Origin: a virus
Direction: 5' to 3' (one strand)
IMG/VR virus record: IMGVR_UViG_3300017917_004222
Coordinates: 62,001 to 126,000 of that record
Length of the DNA stretch: 64,000 nt
Both the position numbers and the translations under genes were made by a program. Every line of letters starts with the position of its first letter. The first letter of the stretch is position 1. Shown piece after piece: positions 1 to 7,733 of the stretch. The notes beneath the pieces are model-generated. The model saw only the letters and a list, made by a program, of their open reading frames with translations. It had not been told where the DNA came from and ran no database searches.

Positions 1-368
1 GCAGCTACTGAACCTGCAGGCAACTGTTCACCTGTTACTGGGTCAAACACAAATTCAGGATTGTTTGGCACGCTGGCTGCGGGCACTGGCTGGGGCGTAC
101 TCACTTCTGCTGCTGGTGGCGGGGGCGCAGGCGGGGGCGGTGTTATTTGTGTGGTTGAGGGTGGTCTCACAGGATTTGCTGTGGTACCAGATGTGGCCCG
201 CAACTGCTGGTATAGCGATTGCAGTCGCTTGTCAAGATCAAAGATCTGCAGGGTCAGCTGTGTTTGAGTAGTGGACCCAGGAGGAGCCACAGCCAACTGT
301 TGCCGTAGCACTCGTAATGCATTCTCTATAGGAGTTATTTGTGATTCTATTTCTGAGCGTGTGGCCAT
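1..368 (-). CDS. Partial hypothetical late protein (3' end outside window)
   Basis: The minus strand is open from an ATG at 368 to the window edge, about 122 codons with no stop. The product begins MATRSEIESQ, has a short helical, Gln/Leu-rich segment likely to form a coiled coil (about residues 5-65), then a Pro/Ala-rich linker with runs of prolines (about residues 75-95). An AGGAA ribosome-binding site lies about 8 nt before the ATG and a late-promoter box (GGTAAATA) lies at 387-394. I do not recognise the family; the coiled coil plus proline linker and the late promoter suggest a virion or assembly protein. The plus-strand ORFs opposite it are shadows. Confidence 0.7.
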   Translation of the reverse strand, partial: MATRSEIESQITPIENALRVLRQQLAVAPPGSTTQTQLTLQIFDLDKRLQSLYQQLRATSGTTANPVRPPSTTQITPPPPAPPPPAAEVSTPQPVPAASVPNNPEFVFDPVTGEQLPAGSVA

Positions 369-386
369 GTCTAGTTTCCTGTATCT

Positions 387-394
387 TATTTACC
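387..394 (-). promoter_or_regulatory. Late promoter box (GGTAAATA)
   Basis: On the minus strand the box reads GGTAAATA, 18 nt before the ATG at 368. It matches the T4 late consensus TATAAATA in its last six bases and faces away from gene 55. Confidence 0.6.
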
Positions 395-424
395 CAAAAA
401 ATTTTCGGCGTAGATTATGAAAGG

Positions 425-452
425 TTGACAGCGCTTACTTTTGTGTTACAAT
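425..452 (+). promoter_or_regulatory. Sigma70-like promoter for gene 55
   Basis: TTGACA (425-430) and TACAAT (447-452) are separated by 16 nt. Predicted transcription starts near 459, leaving a short leader with an AGGAG ribosome-binding site before the ATG at 478. No late box is present, as expected if the late sigma factor is made before late transcription. Confidence 0.7.
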
Positions 453-477
453 AATTACATAGGAGATATCTCAACCC

Positions 478-1368
478 ATGACCATACCCAAGACCTCGCC
501 CCGGGTCAATTACCTCAACAACCGGGACATTCTCAAAGAAATTCACCTTAGCAAGAACACATACTGCTCATTCCTTGATCCTGTTAACGATCATCAATAC
601 GACATAATTCTTGCCAGCGTTGACATGATCGGCCCGCGCACAGTGGCAGAAGCACAAAGCAATCGTGCAGACCGTATCAAGCGCGAGACCGGCGAAGCGG
701 TTGACCCAGTTAGTATTCCCACCAGTGATCTAGTGTTTAGAGTCATGACCTGGGAACACATACCCATGGCGCCCAAAAAGCCGCCCAAGGCGGCCAACAA
801 AAAGCGCAAAGTAGAAGACATTTTGGATCTTGACGACATCACCAGCGATGTGGAAGATCTAGTTGACGAGCCCATTGGAGATCCCACTCATGTGCGAGTA
901 AACTTTCCGCCCTTTTTTCACTATCGGATTGACAGCAATCAACAGCCGTTCTTGGTTGGCAAGAGTCACTGGCAAGGCGATTTGCACACCGGGCACTACA
1001 GCCGAGAACATGGACAAATGACCAAGAAACTGGCCATGATGTTCATGAAGCTGTGCGAACGCTATGCCACTAGATCCAACTGGCGCGGTTACACCTACAA
1101 CGAAGAAATGCGCGGCCAGGCCCTGTTGCAGCTGAGTCAGATTGGCCTGCAATTTGACGAGAGCAAGAGTCAAAACCCCTTTGCTTACTACACCGCTGCC
1201 ATTACCAACAGCTTCACCAGGATCCTCAACATTGAGAAAAAGAATCAAAACATACGCGACGACATCTTGGAAATGAACGGGCTCAATCCATCATGGACTC
1301 GACAAAACTCCGGCGCACCCAGCATGGCTGACATGTCCGGACCGGTTGTTTCTAGCTTGGATGAGTAA
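478..1368 (+). CDS. 55: Late-transcription sigma factor gp55
   Basis: T4 gp55 is a minimal sigma factor that directs host RNA polymerase to TATAAATA late promoters, together with the gp33 co-activator and the sliding clamp. Here the N terminus has the family's N-Y-x-N-N signature (VNYLNNRDIL, residues 10-19), and residues about 175-285 carry the sigma-2-like core, including NWRGYTYNEEM and QFDESKSQNPFAYYTAA. At 296 residues it is far longer than T4 gp55 (185); the extra part, residues about 30-170, holds a Lys/Pro-rich stretch followed by an acidic one. The start is supported by an AGGAG site. It is the first gene of a plus-strand block with 47 and 46. The many late boxes in the window fit its presence. 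Confidence 0.9.
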   Translation: MTIPKTSPRVNYLNNRDILKEIHLSKNTYCSFLDPVNDHQYDIILASVDMIGPRTVAEAQSNRADRIKRETGEAVDPVSIPTSDLVFRVMTWEHIPMAPKKPPKAANKKRKVEDILDLDDITSDVEDLVDEPIGDPTHVRVNFPPFFHYRIDSNQQPFLVGKSHWQGDLHTGHYSREHGQMTKKLAMMFMKLCERYATRSNWRGYTYNEEMRGQALLQLSQIGLQFDESKSQNPFAYYTAAITNSFTRILNIEKKNQNIRDDILEMNGLNPSWTRQNSGAPSMADMSGPVVSSLDE

Positions 1369-1380
1369 TATACTGTTGTG

Positions 1381-2397
1381 ATGAGTAACCTATTCCGCAA
1401 AGCTGCTATCTTCACAGACATTCATTTCGGGCTCAAGTCAAACAGTGTGGTTCACAACGAGGACTGTTTGGCTTTTGTTCAATGGGCCACTGCCACTGCC
1501 CGGGCACAGGGGTGTGAAACCTGTCTGTTCCTGGGCGATTGGCACAACAACCGCAGTAGCCTGAACATTGTGACCCTGAACTACAGCCTAAGGGCTCTGG
1601 AGCACTTGAATGCCAACTTTGATCGAGTGTATTTTATACCTGGCAACCACGATCTTTATTATCGCGATCGGCGTGACATACAGAGCGTTGAGTGGGCTAG
1701 ACATCTCCCCAACGTGGAAATTTGTAATGATTGGGTCACTAGCGGCAACGTCACTATCGCTCCTTGGCTGGTGGGCGATGATCACAAGCGTTTGACCCGG
1801 ATGTCTGGACAATACTTGTTCGGGCACTTTGAACTGCCAGGTTACCTCATGAACGCCATGGTGGAAATGCCCGATCATGGCGAGGTCAAGAAAGAAGACT
1901 TGTCGGGCTTTGGTCATGTGTTTACCGGACACTTCCACAAGCGTCAGACCAAGCGCAACATCACCTACATTGGCAATGCATTCCCGCACAACTATGCCGA
2001 CGCTGGCGATGACGAACGCGGCCTGACCATCCTGGAATGGGGCAAAGATCCTGTGTACATGGCCTGGCCTGAACAGCCCACTTACCGTGTGCATGGCCTG
2101 GCCAACTTGATCGACAATGCTGCCACTCTGCTGCGACCCAAGATGCATGTGCGAGTGAACCTGGACATTGAGATCTCGTATGAAGAGGCCAACTTCATCA
2201 AAGAAACGTTTGTTCAACAATACAACCTGCGTGAAATGAGCTTGATCCCCAACAAAACACAGGGCGTGGGTGAAGACCTTGCACCCGGCGATGTCAAGTT
2301 CGAAAGCGTGGATCAGATTGTGACCGATCAGATCACCAACATCGAAAGCGAATTCTACGACAACCGACTGTTGTTGCAAATCTACCAGAACCTATGA
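1381..2397 (+). CDS. 47: Recombination endonuclease subunit gp47 (Mre11/SbcD-like)
   Basis: This is the metallophosphoesterase nuclease that works with gp46 to resect DNA ends during recombination-dependent replication. The five-motif calcineurin-type active site is visible: DIH (13-15), GDWHN (52-56), GNHD (88-91), GHFE (148-151) and GHFH (183-186). The length (338 aa) equals the usual family length. I chose the ATG at 1381; a GTG sits one codon upstream. The stop codon TGA overlaps an ATG (ATGA at 2394-2397) that looks like the original start of gene 46, now a remnant because an HNH endonuclease gene follows. Confidence 0.95.
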   Translation: MSNLFRKAAIFTDIHFGLKSNSVVHNEDCLAFVQWATATARAQGCETCLFLGDWHNNRSSLNIVTLNYSLRALEHLNANFDRVYFIPGNHDLYYRDRRDIQSVEWARHLPNVEICNDWVTSGNVTIAPWLVGDDHKRLTRMSGQYLFGHFELPGYLMNAMVEMPDHGEVKKEDLSGFGHVFTGHFHKRQTKRNITYIGNAFPHNYADAGDDERGLTILEWGKDPVYMAWPEQPTYRVHGLANLIDNAATLLRPKMHVRVNLDIEISYEEANFIKETFVQQYNLREMSLIPNKTQGVGEDLAPGDVKFESVDQIVTDQITNIESEFYDNRLLLQIYQNL

Positions 2398-2438
2398 TTC
2401 AATTTCAAACTCTCACAGTTTCTTCATTGGCTTGGTAA
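2394..2438 (+). pseudogene. Remnant of the original gene 46 start (15 codons)
   Basis: A 14-residue ORF, MIQFQTLTVSSLAW, starts at the ATGA overlap with the gp47 stop. Its first nine residues match the first nine of intact gp46 (MIEFKTLTV) at seven positions, after which it is unrelated and stops. It appears to be the displaced 5' end of gene 46, cut off by insertion of the downstream HNH gene. At the DNA level the two starts differ in nearly every third codon position. Confidence 0.75.
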
Positions 2439-2441
2439 ATA
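2434..2441 (+). promoter_or_regulatory. Late promoter box (GGTAAATA)
   Basis: GGTAAATA lies 29 nt before the HNH endonuclease ATG at 2471, whose leader has a GGAG site. The box overlaps the stop codon of the gp46 remnant, so the insert seems to bring its own late promoter. Confidence 0.6.
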
Positions 2442-2470
2442 CAGTAGCATTACCAACGGAGTAAGTAACT

Positions 2471-3334
2471 ATGACCAGAGAAATTGTTGAGAAGTATATC
2501 AAGACCAAACGATTCACAGATAAAGTTAACCGGCCGCTGCGGGAAGAAGAATTGTTGGCGCTTGACGAAGTAGTCAAGTACTATGGAATATCAGTGTTCA
2601 CTCGAAACAAAAGTCCACTAGAATCTAGGATAATCAATGATCGAATCCCCCTTATGATCAAACACAATGTGGTGACCATTGTTGAAAATTTAGAAAAGTC
2701 AAAACATGTTCGGAGAAACTCCTTAGAACACTATGAATTGATTTATGGGGACTTTGCTAAAGAGATTTATCTTGCGCGCACAAAAAAGTCATTGCAATGT
2801 GAAGATAACTTTGTTGCTCGACACGGCGAACAAAAAGGAAGGGAACTATGGAAAGAGTTCAGCGCCAAAAAATCCAAAACATCGGCGTTTACTAACTCAA
2901 GAGACTGGTACGTTAAGCAATTTGGAGAAGAAGTAGGAAACAAAAAATGGGATGAGGTGGTCCTCAAGCGCCATCGCAAAAGGTGGACTATAGAAGGGTT
3001 GATCGAAACACATGGTAAGAGCCTAGGTGAGCAGATTTACAAAAACATGCTACAGACCAGACAGAGTTATAAAGGTTATGCTAGGAGAGTTCATGCACTC
3101 AGTCATCAAGTGTACGAAGACAACATCGACATCATAAATCCTAACCGTTATCCAAGAACATTATGCGGTGTTGACGGCGGCTGGCAACTGGATCATATTA
3201 AACCCATCAAAGAATGTTACATTCAAGGTATGTCAGTTGAGGATGCATCCAAGTTGGAAAATTTAAGGATGTTGCCATGGAAAGAAAATTTAGCGAGAAA
3301 CAAGAAAGCAAGGAAACAGAATGATCGAGTTTAA
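2471..3334 (+). CDS. HNH homing endonuclease inserted between genes 47 and 46
   Basis: The C-terminal 50 residues carry an HNH nuclease motif: LDHIKP (H near residue 242), then ENLRMLPWKENLARNKK with the second Asn and the third-motif Asn. The N-terminal 230 residues contain several basic, repeated helical segments (such as RHGEQKGRELWKEF and QFGEEVGNKKWDEV) that probably recognise DNA. Base composition is clearly more AT-rich than gp47 and gp46 on either side, a sign of separate origin. The last 14 bases overlap the start of intact gene 46. It has its own late-type promoter and ribosome-binding site. Free-standing HNH genes of this sort normally spread by cutting a neighbouring gene in rival phages; 46 or 47 is the likely target here. 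Confidence 0.85.
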   Translation: MTREIVEKYIKTKRFTDKVNRPLREEELLALDEVVKYYGISVFTRNKSPLESRIINDRIPLMIKHNVVTIVENLEKSKHVRRNSLEHYELIYGDFAKEIYLARTKKSLQCEDNFVARHGEQKGRELWKEFSAKKSKTSAFTNSRDWYVKQFGEEVGNKKWDEVVLKRHRKRWTIEGLIETHGKSLGEQIYKNMLQTRQSYKGYARRVHALSHQVYEDNIDIINPNRYPRTLCGVDGGWQLDHIKPIKECYIQGMSVEDASKLENLRMLPWKENLARNKKARKQNDRV

Positions 3335-5399
3335 AACACTAACTGTCCGAAATTTTATGAGTGTGGGGAACTCAGTCCAAGCCGTGGACTTTGATCGTCG
3401 CGACCTCACACTGGTGCTGGGCGAAAACATGGACCTGGGTGGCGACGGTAGTCGCAATGGCACAGGCAAGACCACCATCATCAATGCCCTGAGCTATGCC
3501 TTGTATGGGCAGGCTCTCAGCAACATCCGCAAGGACAATTTGGTGAACAAGACCAATGGCAAGGGCATGTTGGTCAGTCTCAGCTTTGCCATCAACGGTC
3601 AAAACTATCGAATCGAGCGTGGTCGCAAGCCCAACGTGCTGCGATTCATTGTGAATGACCAAGTGCAAGGGCAAACCGGCGCCGACGAAGCACAAGGCGA
3701 CAGCCGTGAGACTCAAGAAGCCATTGAACGTGTGCTGAACATGAGTCACGACATGTTCAAGCATGTGCTGGCTCTCAACACCTACACCGAACCGTTCTTG
3801 AGTCTCAAGAGCAATGATCAGCGCACCATCATCGAGCAACTGCTGGGCATCACCATGCTGAGTGAAAAGGCCGAACGCATCAAGGAACAGTCGCGAGTGA
3901 CTCGTGATGCTGTGCAGACCGAAGAGCTGAGAATCCGCGCTGTGCAAGAAGCCAACAAGCGCATTGACGAACAGATCAACGGTCTCAAAATGCGTCAAAG
4001 CATGTGGCAGAAAAAACATGATGCTGATTTGAGTCAGTTGGTGACCGAGTTTGATGATCTGCAGCGCATCGACATCGACGCTGAACTGGCTGCACATGCT
4101 GCCTTGGCTGTGTGGTCCGAACAAAAGAAACGCCATGATGCATACATGGCCTTGGTTGCACGTCAACTGGCATGGCAACAGCGTCAGGCACGTGATATAC
4201 AAGCCCTGACGCAACAGCTGACTCAGCTGAGTCACATTGACTTTGATGCTGAACTGGCTGCACATGCTGCTCGGGCACAATGGCAGCGCGTGGTTGCCGA
4301 ACAGGCGGCTCTGCAGCGAAGCATGGCTGCCAACACTGCAGCGGTGGAAAAAGAGCGCCGCATGATCGAAAAGCTCACAGGCGAAATACAGACTCTAGAA
4401 CAACATCGTTGCTATGCTTGTGGCCAGGATTTCCATGATGACCAGCACACTCAGGTGCTGAACAGCAAGCGTGAGCAACTGGCAGAAAGCCAAGCACATC
4501 ACGATGCTGTGTTGGCCCGCATTGCCGAAGATCTCATGCTGGTGACTGATCCCGGAGAAGAGCCACGCACCTTCTACGCAACCGAAGCCGAAGCTGTGCG
4601 GCAAAGTGCAGAGATCGTGAACCTGCAGCAACAGATTGCCACACGTCAAAATGAAACTGATCCCTACTTAGAACAGCTGGCCGAAAGTGAATGCGGTGAC
4701 CCAGGTGCAGCACCGCGCACTCACTATGACTCTGAGCGTGAGGCAGTGGAGCATCGTTCCAGGGTCGAGACCTTGATTCAGCAGATTGAATCCCGAGCCA
4801 CGGAAACTGATCCCTACACTGATCAGATTCAAGACATGCAACAACGTGCCTTGCAGACTGTGGACTACACTGCTCTCAACGAACTCAATCGTTTACAAGA
4901 GCATCAGGAGTTCCTGCTCAAGCTGTTGACCAGCAAGGATTCGTTTGTGCGCAAGAAGATCATTGATCAGAACCTCAGCTATCTCAATCAGCGACTCACA
5001 CACTACCTGGATCGCATTGGACTGCCACACACGGTGAAATTTCAGAACGACCTGTCGGTCATGATTGAAGAGCTGGGACGTGAACTGGACTTTGACAACC
5101 TCAGCAGAGGCGAACGCACTCGCTTGATTCTCAGCATGAGCTGGGCATTCCGTGATGTGTGGGAAAGCCTGTACCACCCCATCAACCTGTTGTTCATTGA
5201 CGAACTCATGGACAACGGCCTTGACACCCAGGGTGTGGAAAACGGTCTGGCCCTGCTCAAGAAGATGAGTCGTGAACGCAACAAGAGCGTTTGGTTGGTG
5301 AGTCACCGTGATGAACTGGCCGGGCGTGTGGAGAATATTCTCAAAGTGGTCAAGGAGCGTGGCTTTACCAGCTACTCAACTGACGTGGAAACGCCATGA
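3321..5399 (+). CDS. 46: Recombination endonuclease subunit gp46 (Rad50/SbcC-like ATPase)
   Basis: The ATPase partner of gp47. Walker A is GSRNGTGKTT (43-52), the zinc hook is CYAC (C364, C367), the ABC signature is LSRGERTR (about 594-601) and Walker B is LLFIDELMD (about 623-631). Between them run two long coiled-coil arms. The protein has 692 residues against 560 in T4; part of the excess is internal repetition: the DAELAAHAA motif recurs 56 codons apart (DNA 4080 and 4248) and the DPGxxPRT motif recurs 50 codons apart (4548 and 4698), the second pair lying after the hook. The start overlaps the end of the HNH gene, so it is probably translated by coupling. Confidence 0.95.
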   Translation: MIEFKTLTVRNFMSVGNSVQAVDFDRRDLTLVLGENMDLGGDGSRNGTGKTTIINALSYALYGQALSNIRKDNLVNKTNGKGMLVSLSFAINGQNYRIERGRKPNVLRFIVNDQVQGQTGADEAQGDSRETQEAIERVLNMSHDMFKHVLALNTYTEPFLSLKSNDQRTIIEQLLGITMLSEKAERIKEQSRVTRDAVQTEELRIRAVQEANKRIDEQINGLKMRQSMWQKKHDADLSQLVTEFDDLQRIDIDAELAAHAALAVWSEQKKRHDAYMALVARQLAWQQRQARDIQALTQQLTQLSHIDFDAELAAHAARAQWQRVVAEQAALQRSMAANTAAVEKERRMIEKLTGEIQTLEQHRCYACGQDFHDDQHTQVLNSKREQLAESQAHHDAVLARIAEDLMLVTDPGEEPRTFYATEAEAVRQSAEIVNLQQQIATRQNETDPYLEQLAESECGDPGAAPRTHYDSEREAVEHRSRVETLIQQIESRATETDPYTDQIQDMQQRALQTVDYTALNELNRLQEHQEFLLKLLTSKDSFVRKKIIDQNLSYLNQRLTHYLDRIGLPHTVKFQNDLSVMIEELGRELDFDNLSRGERTRLILSMSWAFRDVWESLYHPINLLFIDELMDNGLDTQGVENGLALLKKMSRERNKSVWLVSHRDELAGRVENILKVVKERGFTSYSTDVETP

Positions 5400-5408
5400 A
5401 ATTTAAGT

Positions 5409-5454
5409 GTGTGCTGGGTCCGTGCATAATTACTTGCTCAAGGACCCAGCACAC
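5409..5454 (+). promoter_or_regulatory. 13-bp perfect hairpin overlapping the ribosome-binding site of the next gene
   Basis: GTGTGCTGGGTCC (5409-5421) pairs perfectly with GGACCCAGCACAC (5442-5454), with a 20-nt loop. The only ribosome-binding-like sequence before the ATG at 5457 is AAGGA at 5440-5444, half of which is inside the 3' arm. There is no T-run, so it is unlikely to be a simple terminator. The loop includes CATAATTA, six of eight matches to the late box TATAAATA. Confidence 0.7.
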
Positions 5455-5456
5455 TC

Positions 5457-5900
5457 ATGACATGGCTATACCAAGGATCACCAGTTGAAACATTACCGGA
5501 AGAGTGTGCAGGATTTGTGTACCTTATTCAAAACACTCTAACCGGTCGCAAGTACATAGGCAAAAAACTAGCAAAATTTTCTCGAACCAGGCAGCAGACA
5601 GTAAAACTCAAGAACGGCAGCAAAAAGAAAAAGAAAATTCGCACCAAGGTGGATTCGGATTGGCGTGACTACTACGGTAGCAGTCCCGAGCTCACCCGAG
5701 ACATAGAACAGTTAGGCAAAGAGCATTTCACACGAGAGATCCTGTACTATTGCGGCAGCAAATCTGAATGCAGTTATGTTGAAGCAAGAGAGCAGTTCAC
5801 TCGCCGAGTACTAGAGTCCGATGAGTACTACAACGGTCACATTCAAGTGAGAGTGCATGGGTCGCACATTAAGGGCAAGATGATTAATGAAGCGCAATGA
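5457..5900 (+). CDS. GIY-YIG nuclease (SegE-like)
   Basis: A small (147 aa) GIY-YIG protein. The two halves of the motif are GFVYLI (19-24) and KYIGKK (32-37); between this and the C terminus lie a Lys-rich tract (GSKKKKK, 54-60), WRDYYGSS (69-76) and an acidic helix with Glu109/Glu112 (VEAREQF) that would supply the metal-binding Glu. The pattern with DEYYNG and a final basic tail resembles the T4 SegE-type family. Substrate unknown; it could be a homing enzyme or a resident phage nuclease. The start lies just after a stable hairpin that may block translation on read-through transcripts. Confidence 0.75.
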   Translation: MTWLYQGSPVETLPEECAGFVYLIQNTLTGRKYIGKKLAKFSRTRQQTVKLKNGSKKKKKIRTKVDSDWRDYYGSSPELTRDIEQLGKEHFTREILYYCGSKSECSYVEAREQFTRRVLESDEYYNGHIQVRVHGSHIKGKMINEAQ

Positions 5901-6117
5901 ATTCTCATACACTCGAATGCCGTTTGGTCAATATCGTGGACGCTACCTGCGAGAAGTGCCCGACCAGTATCTGGCCTGGGCATCTGTTGCAGTGAGCGAT
6001 CAAGGGCTTGCACTCATGTTCCGTGCTGAACTGGCCAATAGACACACTGACTGGCAGCAACTAGAAGCAAACCTTCAAGCATCCACTAGAAACAAACACA
6101 GGCAACATCAGCGGTAA
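5887..6117 (+). CDS. Small DUF3820-like protein
   Basis: A 76-residue protein whose first half has the pattern MPFGQYRGR-LREVPDQYLAW (residues 11-31). FGKYKG-x-x-dVPdxYLxW is the signature of the DUF3820 family, a short domain found alone or next to nuclease domains in bacteria and phages; its biochemical role is not settled. The gene overlaps the end of the GIY-YIG gene by 14 bases and is probably co-translated. It is the last plus-strand gene before the convergent gap. Confidence 0.65.
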   Translation: MKRNEFSYTRMPFGQYRGRYLREVPDQYLAWASVAVSDQGLALMFRAELANRHTDWQQLEANLQASTRNKHRQHQR

Positions 6118-6610
6118 AGGCTTGCGCAGGCCAAATTCGTGCGCTCACGACAAGGGGTTTAACTACACCCGGACGGAAGACTCCAGCCGCCAGGAGCACT
6201 CAGCGACTATCCTTAACAGGACGACGATCGGATACGCCTTCGTACAACCGGTTTCGCTGTTTGAACAGAATTTTGAAAAAGGCTAAAAGACGCTGCCGCG
6301 AGGCAGCAGGTTTGTCGCATGCGCTGGTATGCATGTGGCAAGCTGCCGTTGTGAACAAGAACGAAACGAGCAGGTACCGGACAACCGCCTGTGCGTTTGC
6401 TAACAGCAAACATAGTTTTAATACCAGTGACTGCGCTACTCAGATGAAGTTCCAGTTTCTTTGCCCTGTGCGGGCAAAGTGTGACCACTTAATCTAGATG
6501 AATATTCTTTCGCTTCGCTTTGTTCAGTGCTGTTCTAAAACAAGTGTGAACGAAGTGAAACACAGATGTGCGTTAGCACATCTCCTGTGAGTGGGTGACA
6601 GTGACACTAC
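6118..6610. ncRNA. Hairpin-rich non-coding region, candidate structured RNA
   Basis: About 500 bases without a credible gene between convergent operons. Strong local helices include 6292-6307 (GCTGCC, GCGA tetraloop, GGCAGC), 6395-6411 (GTTTGCT/AGCAAAC), 6459-6479 (CTTTGCCC/GGGCAAAG) and 6565-6582 (GATGTGC, GTTA loop, GCACATC), the last enclosed by CACAG/CTGTG. TTCGCTTCG near 6509-6517 can pair with CGAAGTGAA near 6551-6559. No late box or sigma70-type promoter was seen inside, so it would be transcribed from the upstream operon or from a promoter I cannot see. No tRNA, tmRNA or RNase P signature was found. It could be a large ornate phage RNA (GOLLD or ROOL type) or a new class, but I could not match it to a known one. 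Confidence 0.4.
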
Positions 6611-6640
6611 AAATGAAAATCCACGTGTGTTACGTGGATT
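6611..6640 (-). terminator. Intrinsic terminator of the gp26/gp51-like operon
   Basis: On the minus strand a 9-bp stem (AATCCACGT/ACGTGGATT, 6618-6640) with a 5-nt loop is followed by TTCATTT. It lies 25 bases after the end of the 6665 gene. Confidence 0.65.
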
Positions 6641-6664
6641 GAGGGTTTGGTGTCTTGACCGACA

Positions 6665-6883
6665 TCAGAAGAATGGCAACTTGGAATTCTTGGTTGTTTC
6701 AATGTTCTCCTTGATCAGTTCATTGATCATGGTACGTTCAGCAGAGCTCATGTTCATAACGTCGTTGTAAGTGGCCCCTCCCCGCATGTGCCAGCTCATT
6801 TTGATGCAGCTCTTTCTGATGGTGTTGGCCTCCTGGTCCATCTGCTCAATCAAGGCCTGAATTTCGTCTGCTGCGTAATTCAG
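6665..6883 (-). CDS. Baseplate hub assembly protein, gp51-like
   Basis: A short protein of about 72 residues with the core KMSWHMRGGATYNDVMNMSSAE and the tail ETTKNSKLPFF. The W-x-M-R-G-G pattern followed by a helix is typical of the small protein that follows gp26 in T4-like phages and is usually annotated as the hub-assembly catalyst gp51; the same arrangement occurs in tail-assembly chaperones. The ORF is open back to a GTG at 6946, but a CTG at 6883 overlaps the gp26 stop (CTGA) and has GAGGA 6 nt upstream, so I place the start there; an ATG lies further in. Translation is probably coupled to gp26. Confidence 0.6.
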   Translation of the reverse strand: MNYAADEIQALIEQMDQEANTIRKSCIKMSWHMRGGATYNDVMNMSSAERTMINELIKENIETTKNSKLPFF

Positions 6884-7725
6884 GAGGCGTCCTCGAAAAA
6901 ACTTGATGCATCCAGTGAGATACCCTGCTGATATTCGTGTCCGCACTCGGGGCAGGCTAGATTCATTGGAGGAATGTCACTGCCGGATCTCAATTCAATC
7001 ACATGATCTTTTATGCGGTTGAACGTGATACGATCGCAGTGTTCCAGCCATTCATGAATGTGTTCACGTTCGGTGACCACAGCAGTTGGAGTCTTGATGG
7101 CGGCAACCGAATATGAAATGGCTTCACTGGTGATGTGAGTGAGATCAAGCAAGGTCTTTTGTAACAGCGCTACCTTTTCTTCTTCGGGCATGCTGCGATC
7201 TGCAGTCAGCATGGCTATGGTTTTTTGCTGTTCAAACTGTTTGATGTTGATCTGATTGATCACGTCAAAGGTCATGGGCTGGAAATAAATTTCCAGGTCT
7301 CCATGAATCATGGGCTGTTCAAAGTCAACTCTTTTCAAATTGCCCAGCATGATACGCATGTCCGCTGAGTATTCTTGCTCGTGTTTGCAATTGGGACACT
7401 TGCTGGACACTTCCAACTCATGTCCGCTGCTGGCAATGCGGATTCCCAACAAAATGGCGTTCAAATCCACGCTGGGTACTTTCCATGCATTTTTAATGGC
7501 AGGCACACAGCTTTGTACCACAGACACCACGGCTTGTCCGTTGTACAGCGCATCCGGTGTTCGATAAGTGATTTCGTCAATGGCAGTCATGGGATACACC
7601 GGAATCTCGCGGTTGGCAGGCATGTCCAGTGCGCCTTCGAGCCAATGGTTTCCTTCGCTGGGTAACTGCAAATAGATGGCCGGTTGACGGAAAAATTGTG
7701 CTAGTGGGTTGGCGGAATTGGTCAT
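6880..7725 (-). CDS. 26: Baseplate hub subunit gp26
   Basis: A 281-residue protein of the T4 gp26 baseplate family. Visible marks are the N-terminal LPSEGNHW and IPVYPMTAIDEI segments and two zinc-ribbon-like pairs: CPNC (C110, C113) and CPEC (C258, C261). It is longer than T4 gp26 (208 aa), as in other marine relatives. An AGGTG site precedes the ATG. The gene forms a two-gene minus-strand operon with the gp51-like gene and diverges from the tape-measure gene at 7765. Confidence 0.8.
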   Translation of the reverse strand: MTNSANPLAQFFRQPAIYLQLPSEGNHWLEGALDMPANREIPVYPMTAIDEITYRTPDALYNGQAVVSVVQSCVPAIKNAWKVPSVDLNAILLGIRIASSGHELEVSSKCPNCKHEQEYSADMRIMLGNLKRVDFEQPMIHGDLEIYFQPMTFDVINQINIKQFEQQKTIAMLTADRSMPEEEKVALLQKTLLDLTHITSEAISYSVAAIKTPTAVVTEREHIHEWLEHCDRITFNRIKDHVIELRSGSDIPPMNLACPECGHEYQQGISLDASSFFEDAS

Positions 7726-7733
7726 AAAACACC

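Noticed and set aside
61-271. Two plus-strand 68-residue ORFs
   Set aside because: Shadows of the better supported minus-strand partial gene at 1-368.
780-830. NKKRKVED in gp55, almost identical to the SV40 nuclear localisation signal
   Set aside because: Short basic tract of a phage protein with no nucleus to enter; chance similarity.
6195-6420. Possible group I intron pieces (TCAGCGACTAT as R, ACATAGTTT as S)
   Set aside because: No complete P/Q/R/S set and no interrupted gene on either side.
6200-6497. ORFs of 69-91 residues on both strands in the gap
   Set aside because: Odd composition, no ribosome-binding site, start inside hairpins, overlap each other.
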